A DNA stretch of 8,209 nt from an uncultured Clostridia bacterium. Its GTDB lineage: Bacteria; Bacillota; Clostridia; Oscillospirales; Acutalibacteraceae. Made by a program: the position numbers and the translations under genes. Shown in pieces: positions 1-6,400 of this stretch; position 1 is the stretch's first letter; every line of letters starts with the position of its first letter. The DNA lies in assembly GCA_945875045.1 (NCBI GenBank), contig CAMCIX010000056.1:1-8209 (forward strand), in the 5' to 3' direction. The notes below the pieces were generated by a model that saw only the letters and a program-made list of their open reading frames with translations, was not told the DNA's origin and did no database searches.

Positions 1-2
1 GT

Positions 3-701
3 AAAAGCGAAAATAAAAACTCTTACGCCGCAAGCTTCGGCTTAAGCGATATAGAAGAAAGTTATGTATCGGAATATAAGAATCTGCTTTCGGACTTCAA
101 CAATATTTCGGTGCGCGAAAAAACAGGACAACAGCTTCTATCAAAAATTTGCGGCAGAGAAAGCACTCTTTTGCCCGACCCGATTTTTTTGCTTTTACGC
201 AGCGATTGGAAGAGTTTATTGAACGAAAACAGCAGAAACAAAAAAGGCTTTATTTTGTTTTATTTGATGGCAAAGACTCAATCTGCAATCAATTTTGCAA
301 AAAGATTATCTCAGACAACAGGTTTAAAGGTTGTATTTATCGATAATTATGAAATCAAAAATATGCTTAGCTTTAAGGTTAAAAGGGGAATCGGACCGAA
401 AGAGTGGTTGGATTTGTTTTGGAATTGCGAATATGTAGTCACCAATTCCTTTCACGGCACGTCTTTTTCAATATTATTCAATAAAAAGATGTATGTTGAG
501 CTTTTGCCCGAAAGCTACGGAGTAAATTCAAGGCTGAAGGATATTTTGCAGCAATACGGCCTGGAGGACAGAATTATTAACCCGGCAAAGGCTGATAATA
601 TTTCGGATTCGATTGATTGGAGCATTATAAACGATAAAATAAGCGAAAACCGTGCCGAGGGCTTAAGCTATCTTAAAAAGGTTATATTCGGTGATAAATA
701 A
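3..701 (+). CDS. Polysaccharide pyruvyl transferase family protein, 5'-truncated by the window edge
   Basis: The reading frame is open from the first bases, so this is the C-terminal 232 residues of a protein whose start lies upstream; family members are usually about 350-400 residues. Family hallmarks in order are YAASFG at about residues 8-13 of the fragment, ISVREKTG just after residue 34, an LPDP motif (Asp codon at 177-179; most relatives read DPTLLL, here DPIFLL), and near the C-terminus TNSFHGTSFSILF with the conserved His at 453-455. Known members transfer a pyruvyl group from phosphoenolpyruvate to sugars in exopolysaccharides, forming acidic ketals, in the cytoplasm or at its membrane face. 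A GTG at 111 could be taken as a start, but conserved sequence continues upstream of it, so it is internal. The stop TAA overlaps the next gene's ATG by one base, indicating translational coupling. Family is confident; acceptor sugar is unknown. Confidence 0.9.
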   Translation, partial: KSENKNSYAASFGLSDIEESYVSEYKNLLSDFNNISVREKTGQQLLSKICGRESTLLPDPIFLLLRSDWKSLLNENSRNKKGFILFYLMAKTQSAINFAKRLSQTTGLKVVFIDNYEIKNMLSFKVKRGIGPKEWLDLFWNCEYVVTNSFHGTSFSILFNKKMYVELLPESYGVNSRLKDILQQYGLEDRIINPAKADNISDSIDWSIINDKISENRAEGLSYLKKVIFGDK

Positions 702-1831
702 TGATTAATGCGAAATTAAACAACTGCTGCGGCTGCGGGGCCTGCGCCTATGTATGCCCTGTAGGAGCCATAAAGCTTAATGAAGACGCAGAGGGCTTTT
801 TATATCCCGAAATTGACTCGGGTGTTTGCATTTCCTGCAATAAATGCGATAGTGTGTGCCCCTTTTCAAACGAACGGCTGAACGGCAAAAAGCCGCTTTC
901 GGTATTCGGCTTCAAGCATTCATCCGATGACATCAGGCTTGAAAGCTCATCAGGCGGATTTTTCACCGCTTTGTCCGACGAAATATTAAACAGCGGCGGC
1001 GCTGTATACGGCTCTGTTTATAACGAAAATTTCGACGTGGTACACAACAGAGCCGTCTGCAAAGCAGAACGCGATAAAATGAGGGGTTCCAAGTATGTTC
1101 AGTCGGACATATCCAATATATTCCCTTTAATAAAAAAAGATTTGGATGACGGGAGAAACGTCCTTTTTGTCGGTACGCCATGTCAGGTTTCGGGTGTGAA
1201 ACGGGCTTTTTCAGGCTGTTCCGACCTTATTACCTGCGATGTTATATGTCACGGCGTTCCCTCCCCTGAGTTGTGGAGAGCTTTCAGAAGGCATTTTGAA
1301 AAAAAGCAGGCTTGTAAATTCAAAGAAATCTATATACGCGATACACACAATACAGCCGAGGGGCATATAACCCGAGCCGTAACGGAAGACGGAAAGGAAT
1401 ATAAAACCAAAGATTATGTAAATTTATTTTTTACCAATAATCCGCTGCGCCCTTCGTGCTATCATTGTCCTTTTACAACCTTAAACAGGGATTCCGATTT
1501 TACCATGGGCGATTTTTGGGGAATAGAAAAAAATCATTATTCTATGAAGGACGAAAAGGGCGTATCGTTTTGCTTTGCCAATACCGGGGCGGCGACGGAA
1601 ATACTTAAAAAAATCAATGACGAGGGAGTTTTTTTTGAAGCGTCTTCAGACGATAGCTTGCAGCCTCAGCTGTATCATCCTTGTAAAAAGCCGTTGGTAA
1701 GAAAAGCTTTTTGGAAGGATTATTATAAAAAAGATATTGACTTTTTGATTGAAAAGTATGTTGTAAAAAAATACGGAATAAGACTAAAGTTATTTATAAG
1801 CAAGATATTAAATATAATCTTACATAGATAA
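701..1831 (+). CDS. Ferredoxin-domain oxidoreductase of the coenzyme F420 hydrogenase/dehydrogenase beta-subunit family
   Basis: The protein has 376 residues. The N-terminus carries two complete [4Fe-4S] ferredoxin motifs: C9-x2-C12-x2-C15-x3-C19-P and C43-x2-C46-x2-C49-x3-C53-P. The rest matches the FrhB/FpoF-like beta-subunit fold (PF04422 plus PF04432), with SSGGFFTAL near residue 84, VGTPCQVSGVKRA near 157, CDVICHGVPSPELW near 179 and TMGDFWGIEKNH near 268. In methanogens this family reduces F420 or related flavin-linked substrates. F420 use is not expected in a clostridial capsule operon, so the electron acceptor is unknown. Stand-alone versions with fused ferredoxin domains are often seen beside polysaccharide pyruvyl transferases, as here, which suggests a redox step in glycan modification or precursor synthesis; that is inference. 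The start overlaps the previous stop (TAATG) and only a weak Shine-Dalgarno is visible, consistent with coupled translation. No transmembrane segment is obvious. Confidence 0.9.
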   Translation: MINAKLNNCCGCGACAYVCPVGAIKLNEDAEGFLYPEIDSGVCISCNKCDSVCPFSNERLNGKKPLSVFGFKHSSDDIRLESSSGGFFTALSDEILNSGGAVYGSVYNENFDVVHNRAVCKAERDKMRGSKYVQSDISNIFPLIKKDLDDGRNVLFVGTPCQVSGVKRAFSGCSDLITCDVICHGVPSPELWRAFRRHFEKKQACKFKEIYIRDTHNTAEGHITRAVTEDGKEYKTKDYVNLFFTNNPLRPSCYHCPFTTLNRDSDFTMGDFWGIEKNHYSMKDEKGVSFCFANTGAATEILKKINDEGVFFEASSDDSLQPQLYHPCKKPLVRKAFWKDYYKKDIDFLIEKYVVKKYGIRLKLFISKILNIILHR

Positions 1832-1867
1832 TACGCTGTTTTGGAGGATATGATGATTTATGTTTAA
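1832..1867 (+). promoter_or_regulatory. capE ribosome binding site with overlapping 4-codon mini-ORF
   Basis: GGAGG at 1843-1847 is the only Shine-Dalgarno before capE. It is 12 bases from the capE ATG (1860), which is long, but only 5 bases from an out-of-frame ATG at 1853. That ATG opens a mini-ORF of four codons ending in TAA at 1865-1867, overlapping the capE start; a second in-frame ATG sits at 1850. Homology of the capE N-terminus supports 1860 as the real start. The mini-ORF may be incidental, or it may lower or couple capE translation. Confidence 0.5.
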
Positions 1868-2882
1868 AAATAAAACCTTATTAATAACAGGCGGGACAGG
1901 CTCTTTCGGAAACGCAGTGCTCAACCGCTTTTTAAAGACCGATATAGGAGAAATACGCATTTTTTCCAGAGACGAGAAAAAGCAGGATGATATGCGTCAC
2001 GAGTTTCAGGCAAAAATGCCGGAAGCTGCCGATAAAATTAAATTTTATATCGGGGATGTACGTGAGATGTCAAGCGTAAAAAGCGTAATGCACGGAGTGG
2101 ATTATATATTTCACGCCGCGGCGCTCAAGCAGGTGCCGTCTTGTGAGTTTTTTCCTATGGAGGCGGTCCGCACAAACGTAATCGGGACGGATAATGTTTT
2201 AACCGCGGCAATTGAGTTCGGGGTAAAATCGGTCATCTGTCTTTCAACTGATAAGGCGGCTTACCCTGTAAACGCAATGGGCATTACCAAAGCACTTGAG
2301 GAAAGGGTTGCCGTAGCAAAATCAAGGACGATCGATACGACTAAAATCTGTTGTACACGCTACGGCAATGTTATGTGCAGCCGCGGAAGCGTTATCCCGC
2401 TTTGGATTGAACAAATTAAAAAAGGTCTCCCGATAACTATCACCGAACCTTCTATGACAAGATTTATAATGTCGCTTGACGAGGCGGTAAGCTTAGTTCT
2501 GTTCGCTTTTGAAAACGGCGAAAACGGCGATATTTTGGTGCAAAAAGCGCCGGCGTGTACGATAGAAACCTTAGCAAAAGCGGTTACTGAGTTATTCAAT
2601 CCTGAAACGGAAATTAAGATTATCGGTATCCGCCACGGCGAAAAGCTTTATGAGACGCTTCTTACAAATGAAGAATGTTCAAATGCTGTCGATATGGGAG
2701 ATTTTTACCGTGTGCCTGCCGATAATAGAGGACTTAATTATGATAAGTATTTTAAAGACGGGGATAAAGCACGCAACCCTCTTACGGAATTTAATTCCAA
2801 TAATACGGAATTGCTTGATGTGCAAGAGGTCAAAGCAAAATTACTCAGCTTGAGCTATATTAAGGATCAATTAAATATTTAG
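1860..2882 (+). CDS. capE: UDP-GlcNAc 4,6-dehydratase/5-epimerase (CapE/FnlA/WbjB type), first step to UDP-L-FucNAc
   Basis: A 340-residue cytosolic extended short-chain dehydrogenase, full length against the roughly 340-residue CapE/FnlA family. The Rossmann motif TGGTGSFG is at 10-17, followed by IFSRDEKKQDDMR at 34-46, a strongly diagnostic stretch. FHAAALKQVPSCEFFPMEAV at 84-103 and LSTDKAAYPVNAMGITKALE near 128-147 follow. The active-site positions read D131, K132 and M140-x3-K144: the usual catalytic Tyr of the YxxxK motif is Met, as in CapE-type enzymes rather than FlaA1/PseB types, which keep Tyr. RYGNVMCSRGSVIPLW and RHGEKLYETLLT also match. It removes water from UDP-GlcNAc with inversion at C5 (and C3 epimerisation known for the family) to give a UDP-L-arabino-4-keto sugar, the substrate of CapF encoded two genes downstream. 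A short in-frame duplication encodes ENGENGD near residue 220. Its TAG stop lies inside the next gene's Shine-Dalgarno. Confidence 0.96.
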   Translation: MFKNKTLLITGGTGSFGNAVLNRFLKTDIGEIRIFSRDEKKQDDMRHEFQAKMPEAADKIKFYIGDVREMSSVKSVMHGVDYIFHAAALKQVPSCEFFPMEAVRTNVIGTDNVLTAAIEFGVKSVICLSTDKAAYPVNAMGITKALEERVAVAKSRTIDTTKICCTRYGNVMCSRGSVIPLWIEQIKKGLPITITEPSMTRFIMSLDEAVSLVLFAFENGENGDILVQKAPACTIETLAKAVTELFNPETEIKIIGIRHGEKLYETLLTNEECSNAVDMGDFYRVPADNRGLNYDKYFKDGDKARNPLTEFNSNNTELLDVQEVKAKLLSLSYIKDQLNI

Positions 2883-2885
2883 GAG
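2881..2885 (+). promoter_or_regulatory. Ribosome binding site of the nucleotidyltransferase, overlapping the capE stop
   Basis: AGGAG sits 6 bases before the ATG at 2892 and shares bases with the capE TAG stop (2880-2882). A ribosome terminating on capE would cover this site, so the two genes are probably translationally coupled. Confidence 0.75.
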
Positions 2886-2891
2886 ATTACG

Positions 2892-4058
2892 ATGTTTTCA
2901 AGTGAATGTATAGAGTATACGATAAAGCTGATTAGAAATGTAATAGCTGACGAACCGCTTTGTGAAATTCCGCAGTCCGTTTCTCTGACTGAGCTTTATC
3001 AATATGCAAAATTCCATAAAGTTGAGGCGATAGTATCTACCGCCCTTGATAAGCTGGACATCCAAAACAGCGAAGAAAAATTGCAAAGCTTTAAAAATAT
3101 ATTTTATCAAAATGCCGTTATTTCAATTCGACAAAATTATTATTATGATATGGTCGAGAAAGCCTTTGCCGAAAAAGGCGTATTATTTGCGCCTATGAAG
3201 GGAAGCGTTATTAAGCACCTATATCCGCAAAGCAATATGAGGGCTTTATCCGATATTGATATTTTTATTGGAAAAAACAATTCCGAAGCAGCTCACGGGA
3301 TTATGGAAGAATTAGGATTTAAAACCCTTGAATACGATTCAGAGGTCTTGATTCACGACACGTATTGCGCGGGAGGGGTTCATTTTGAGCTTCATAAGGA
3401 GCTGATGCCTCATATTCCTTACTTCAAGGGTGTGGAAGTATGCGATGAGCTGGAAAAGGATATTATTGAGGAAAACGGCAAGTACCTATTTTCAAACGAA
3501 GCCTTTTATACCTTTATGATTATACATATCGCCAAGCATGTAAAGCATAACGGAATCGGCTTAAGAGGGTTTATAGATGTTTGGATATATTTGAATAAAT
3601 ATAATGATGAGTTGGATTGGGAAAAAATTGATTATTATATGAAAAAGTCCCACTTAGAGGAATTTAACAGCTGTGTTTTGCAGTTGGTAGACTATTGGTT
3701 TAAGGATAAAACCGAGGTGCCCGAGCATATTAGACAATTCGCCTATCTTATTGCGGAAAACGGAGCTGTCGGCGATGCTAAGGCTATGATTTCAGAAGAA
3801 AAATATACCGACTTCAAAAATAACAATAAATTCAGATACTATATTAATACCGTTTTTTTGCCGCTTCCCTATATGATTGATAAATATAAAATTTTAAAAC
3901 GGTATCCTGTTCTTCTTCCGTTCTGCTGGATTCACAGGATTTTCAGCGTTTTGCTTTTTAAAACCTCAAGAATAAAGCTGCTGAAAACTCATTTTGATGA
4001 TGGCGATATGGAGCTTGGAAAAAATGTTGTTGACTTGAAACAGAAAATAGGTCTATAA
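2892..4058 (+). CDS. Nucleotidyltransferase family protein (PF14907, NTP_transf_5-like)
   Basis: A 388-residue protein with the core of the polymerase-beta-like nucleotidyltransferase fold: LFAPMKGSVIKHLYP at 98-112 (K103, G104, S105), then NMRALSDIDIFI at 115-126 with R117 and the metal-binding pair D121/D123. IHDTYCAGGVHFELHKEL near 156 is typical of this family, as is the C-terminal FLPLPYMIDKYKILKRYPVLLPFCWIHRI stretch near residue 320 (given here in shortened sense: FLP, KYKILKRYPVLLP, WIHRI). Members occur in capsule, surface-glycan and peptide natural-product clusters, but their substrate is not established to my knowledge. Here it lies between capE and capF, 9 bases after capE, so it is almost certainly co-transcribed with the FucNAc genes. 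It could transfer a nucleotide or other phosphate-linked group to a glycan, lipid or protein; nothing in the sequence decides this. It is the most AT-rich gene of the window. Confidence 0.85.
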   Translation: MFSSECIEYTIKLIRNVIADEPLCEIPQSVSLTELYQYAKFHKVEAIVSTALDKLDIQNSEEKLQSFKNIFYQNAVISIRQNYYYDMVEKAFAEKGVLFAPMKGSVIKHLYPQSNMRALSDIDIFIGKNNSEAAHGIMEELGFKTLEYDSEVLIHDTYCAGGVHFELHKELMPHIPYFKGVEVCDELEKDIIEENGKYLFSNEAFYTFMIIHIAKHVKHNGIGLRGFIDVWIYLNKYNDELDWEKIDYYMKKSHLEEFNSCVLQLVDYWFKDKTEVPEHIRQFAYLIAENGAVGDAKAMISEEKYTDFKNNNKFRYYINTVFLPLPYMIDKYKILKRYPVLLPFCWIHRIFSVLLFKTSRIKLLKTHFDDGDMELGKNVVDLKQKIGL

Positions 4059-4085
4059 GATATAACGGTTTGCGTTGCTTAGTTT

Positions 4086-4091
4086 AAGGAG
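4086..4091 (+). promoter_or_regulatory. Ribosome binding site of capF
   Basis: AAGGAG lies 5 bases before the ATG at 4097 and fixes that start, which also fits the Rossmann motif beginning at residue 3. The 38-base spacer before capF is the largest gap inside the operon. I see no hairpin with a T-run in it and no convincing -35/-10 pair. Confidence 0.75.
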
Positions 4092-4096
4092 AGTAT

Positions 4097-5299
4097 ATGA
4101 ACATACTTATTACGGGAGCCGGCGGCTTTGTGGGGAAGAACCTTGCCGAGGCGCTTAAAAATATCAGGGACGGCAAGGACAGAACACGCCCCGAATTAAA
4201 AATAGAGGAAATATATCTTTACGATATTGATTCTTCAAAAGAAGAATTGGAAACGGCGTGTGAAAAGGCGGACTTTGTTTTTAACCTTGCGGGAATAAAC
4301 AGACCTAAAGATAATTCTGAATTTATGCAAGGTAATTTTGGGTTTGCGGGAGAATTGCTTGATACCCTTAAAAAGTATAATAATAAATGTCCCGTAATGC
4401 TTGCAAGCTCTGTTCAGGCGACCTTGATAGGCAGGTATGACAGTGACTACGGCAGGAGCAAAAAGGCGGGCGAGGAGCTGTTTTTTGAGTACTCAAAGGA
4501 AACAGGTGCAAAGGTGCTTGTGTACCGCTTTCCCAACCTGTTCGGCAAGTGGTGCAGACCTAATTACAACAGCGCCGTCGCGACCTTTTGCTACAACACC
4601 GCCAATGATTTGCCGATTACGGTAAATGATCCCTCGACCGAATTGGAGCTATTATATATTGACGATTTGGTTACAGAAATGCTTGACGCGCTCGAAAATA
4701 AGGAGCATCATTGCGAATTTGACGGAGTGAAAACCGTGCTTTGCGAATACGGAAAATACTGCGCCGCACCGATAACTCATTTTGTAACCTTAGGCGAAAT
4801 CGCAGATTTACTTGAAAGCTTTAAAAATCAGCCGGAAACCCTTTTAATGCCTGAAATACCGAATGACTCCTTTGCAAAAAAGCTTTATTCAACATTTCTT
4901 TCTTATCTGCCTAAGGAAAAAATAAGCTTTCCTCTTAAAATGAATGTGGATAACAGAGGTTCTTTTACCGAGCTTTTAAAGACCGAAAAATGTGGTCAGA
5001 TAAGCGTTAATATTTCAAAACCGGGTATTACAAAGGGTCAGCATTGGCATAACTCTAAGTGGGAGTTTTTTATCGTCGTTTCGGGTCACGGACTGATAGA
5101 AGAACGTAAAATCGGGAGCGACGAGGTACTGCGGTTTGAGGTCAGCTCAGACAGAATCGAAGCGGTGCATATGCTCCCCGGATACACCCACAATATCATA
5201 AATTTGTCCGACACCGAAAATTTAGTGACTGTGATGTGGGCGAACGAGCAGTTTGATCCGGGACACCCGGACACATTCGGCGAAACTGTGAAAGGATAA
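4097..5299 (+). CDS. capF: Bifunctional-architecture UDP-sugar 4-reductase with C-terminal cupin (CapF/FnlB/WbjC type)
   Basis: A 400-residue two-domain protein. The N-terminal short-chain dehydrogenase domain has ITGAGGFVGKNL at 5-16 for NAD(P)H, VFNLAGINRP at 61-70, LASSVQA around S104/S105, and the catalytic Y118-x3-K122 (YGRSK). YRFPNLFGKWCRPNYNSAVA at 143-162 is characteristic of CapF/FnlB. The C-terminal cupin runs from about 280 to the end; FPLKMNVDNRGSFTELLKT opens it, GQHWHNSKWEFF (H316, H318, E323) supplies likely metal ligands with H365, and NEQFDPGHPDTF closes it. The enzyme reduces the C4 ketone of the CapE product to the UDP-2-acetamido-2,6-dideoxy-L-talose intermediate; the cupin in the Staphylococcus homologue acts on the epimer equilibrium. 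It is somewhat longer than the about 370-residue Staphylococcus CapF because of extra sequence at about 21-55, seen in many clostridial versions. Confidence 0.95.
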   Translation: MNILITGAGGFVGKNLAEALKNIRDGKDRTRPELKIEEIYLYDIDSSKEELETACEKADFVFNLAGINRPKDNSEFMQGNFGFAGELLDTLKKYNNKCPVMLASSVQATLIGRYDSDYGRSKKAGEELFFEYSKETGAKVLVYRFPNLFGKWCRPNYNSAVATFCYNTANDLPITVNDPSTELELLYIDDLVTEMLDALENKEHHCEFDGVKTVLCEYGKYCAAPITHFVTLGEIADLLESFKNQPETLLMPEIPNDSFAKKLYSTFLSYLPKEKISFPLKMNVDNRGSFTELLKTEKCGQISVNISKPGITKGQHWHNSKWEFFIVVSGHGLIEERKIGSDEVLRFEVSSDRIEAVHMLPGYTHNIINLSDTENLVTVMWANEQFDPGHPDTFGETVKG

Positions 5300-5331
5300 A
5301 ATATTTTTTAAAAAAAGAAGGGTATTGACAA
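5300..5331 (+). promoter_or_regulatory. AT-rich spacer and weak ribosome binding site before the acyltransferase
   Basis: This 32-base gap contains six T followed by seven A (5304-5316) and then a weak Shine-Dalgarno, AAGGG at 5318-5322, 9 bases before the ATG at 5332. The T/A run is self-complementary, but it has no GC stem and so is not a convincing terminator. Confidence 0.45.
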
Positions 5332-6399
5332 ATGAATCAACATCCTAAACATGCTCTTGATAGGCATACAGGCTTAAACTATTATCAAAACAGCTTAAAC
5401 CTAATAAGGCTGCTTGCGGCGTTACAGGTGCTTTATGGTCATCTCTATATACATTTGCAGCTTAAGCCGTTGCCGATTATCGGAAACATATTATCTATCT
5501 TTTCGGGAGTACCTGTTTTTTTCTTTGTGAGCGGATATTTAATCTGGTCTTCAATCGATCGCTCAAAAAATATTAAAGAATATCTTTTGAAGCGAGTTTT
5601 GCGTTTGTATCCGGAATTGTGGTGCGGTGTAGCAATAAGCTTAATTTCCATTATTATACTATATGACGGTGTTGTCTTTAGGGATATTGCGTTATTTGTG
5701 ATAACCCAGAGTACCTTTATGCAATTCTGGACACCTAATTCACTTAGAGACTTCGGATGCGGAACACCAAACGGCGCGTTGTGGACAATTTGCATAATCG
5801 TGCAGTTTTATATTGTCGCTTGGTTTATAAAAAAGTTTATTAATAAACACAAATCAATTATCTGTCATATAAGTATATTACTTATTTCAATTCTTATCAG
5901 CTGTTTGACTCCTTTAACGGAAAAGGTCTTTCCGACAATTATATGCAAGCTTTACCGACAAACCTTTATACCCTATTTGTGGTTGTTTTTGCTCGGTGCG
6001 TTTATTTGTGAGCATTTCAAACAGATTGTACCCCTCTTAAAACGGTTTTGGTATCTTGCCGCAATACTGTTTTTTGTAGTTTATTATTTAAAAATAGATA
6101 TAAATGCTTCTTATCCTGTTATACGCAGTATTCTTTCCTGCTTTTTCTGTATCGGCTTTGCATATGCTTTCCCTCGTCTTCAAATAAAACACGATATCTC
6201 ATACGGCATATACATTTATCATATGATTGTTATAAATATTTGCCTTGAATTAGGCTTCAAAGGCAATTGGATAGTCGGCGCGGCAGTATTATTGATAACC
6301 GTCCTCATGGCAATTTTGTCTTATTTTACTGTCGGCAACTACAGCAAAAGGAAAAAATCAAATCTGAGCAAATTAATAACGGCTGTTTGGAGATGTTAG
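5332..6399 (+). CDS. Acyltransferase-3 family integral membrane protein, probable glycan O-acyltransferase
   Basis: 355 residues with about ten hydrophobic helices, typical of PF01757 (OafA/WecH/OatA-type) membrane domains. Family features: NLIRLLAALQVLYGHLYIH at 23-41, with R26 and H37 in the R-x10-H arrangement of the first helix; PVFFFVSGYLIW at 61-72; and LLKRVLRLYPELW at 85-97. GTPNGALWTICIIVQFY spans 144-160. Family members usually have a Glu in this last motif (consensus like WTIPVEIQFY); here the aligned residue 156 is Ile, encoded ATC, while the neighbouring Gln, Phe and Tyr are kept. Known members move acetyl or other acyl groups from a cytoplasmic donor to sugars at or across the membrane. 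Its place between capF and capG suggests acylation of the FucNAc-containing glycan. No extra SGNH or periplasmic domain is fused. The stop is one base before the capG start. It may be active on an unusual donor or impaired. Confidence 0.9.
   Translation: MNQHPKHALDRHTGLNYYQNSLNLIRLLAALQVLYGHLYIHLQLKPLPIIGNILSIFSGVPVFFFVSGYLIWSSIDRSKNIKEYLLKRVLRLYPELWCGVAISLISIIILYDGVVFRDIALFVITQSTFMQFWTPNSLRDFGCGTPNGALWTICIIVQFYIVAWFIKKFINKHKSIICHISILLISILISCLTPLTEKVFPTIICKLYRQTFIPYLWLFLLGAFICEHFKQIVPLLKRFWYLAAILFFVVYYLKIDINASYPVIRSILSCFFCIGFAYAFPRLQIKHDISYGIYIYHMIVINICLELGFKGNWIVGAAVLLITVLMAILSYFTVGNYSKRKKSNLSKLITAVWRC
6389..6393 (+). promoter_or_regulatory. Ribosome binding site of capG, inside the acyltransferase 3' end
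   Basis: GGAGA sits 7 bases before the ATG at 6401 and within the last codons of the preceding gene, whose TAG stop (6397-6399) is one base before that ATG. The arrangement implies coupled translation. Confidence 0.7.
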
Positions 6400-6400
6400 T

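Noticed and set aside
111..701. GTG at 111 as the true start of the first gene
   Set aside because: The frame is open to the window edge and the conserved YAASFG and ISVRE motifs lie at or before this codon, so the gene is truncated, not short.
2514..2531. Tandem 9-base repeat encoding ENGENG in capE
   Set aside because: It is only two copies, in frame, in a surface-type position, and does not disturb the family alignment.
5304..5316. T6A7 run as a terminator between capF and the acyltransferase
   Set aside because: It has no GC-rich stem, and the following gene has no visible promoter of its own.
5445..5795. Minus-strand 116-residue open frame inside the acyltransferase gene
   Set aside because: It is fully antisense to a well-supported membrane protein gene and shows no recognisable domain or Shine-Dalgarno.
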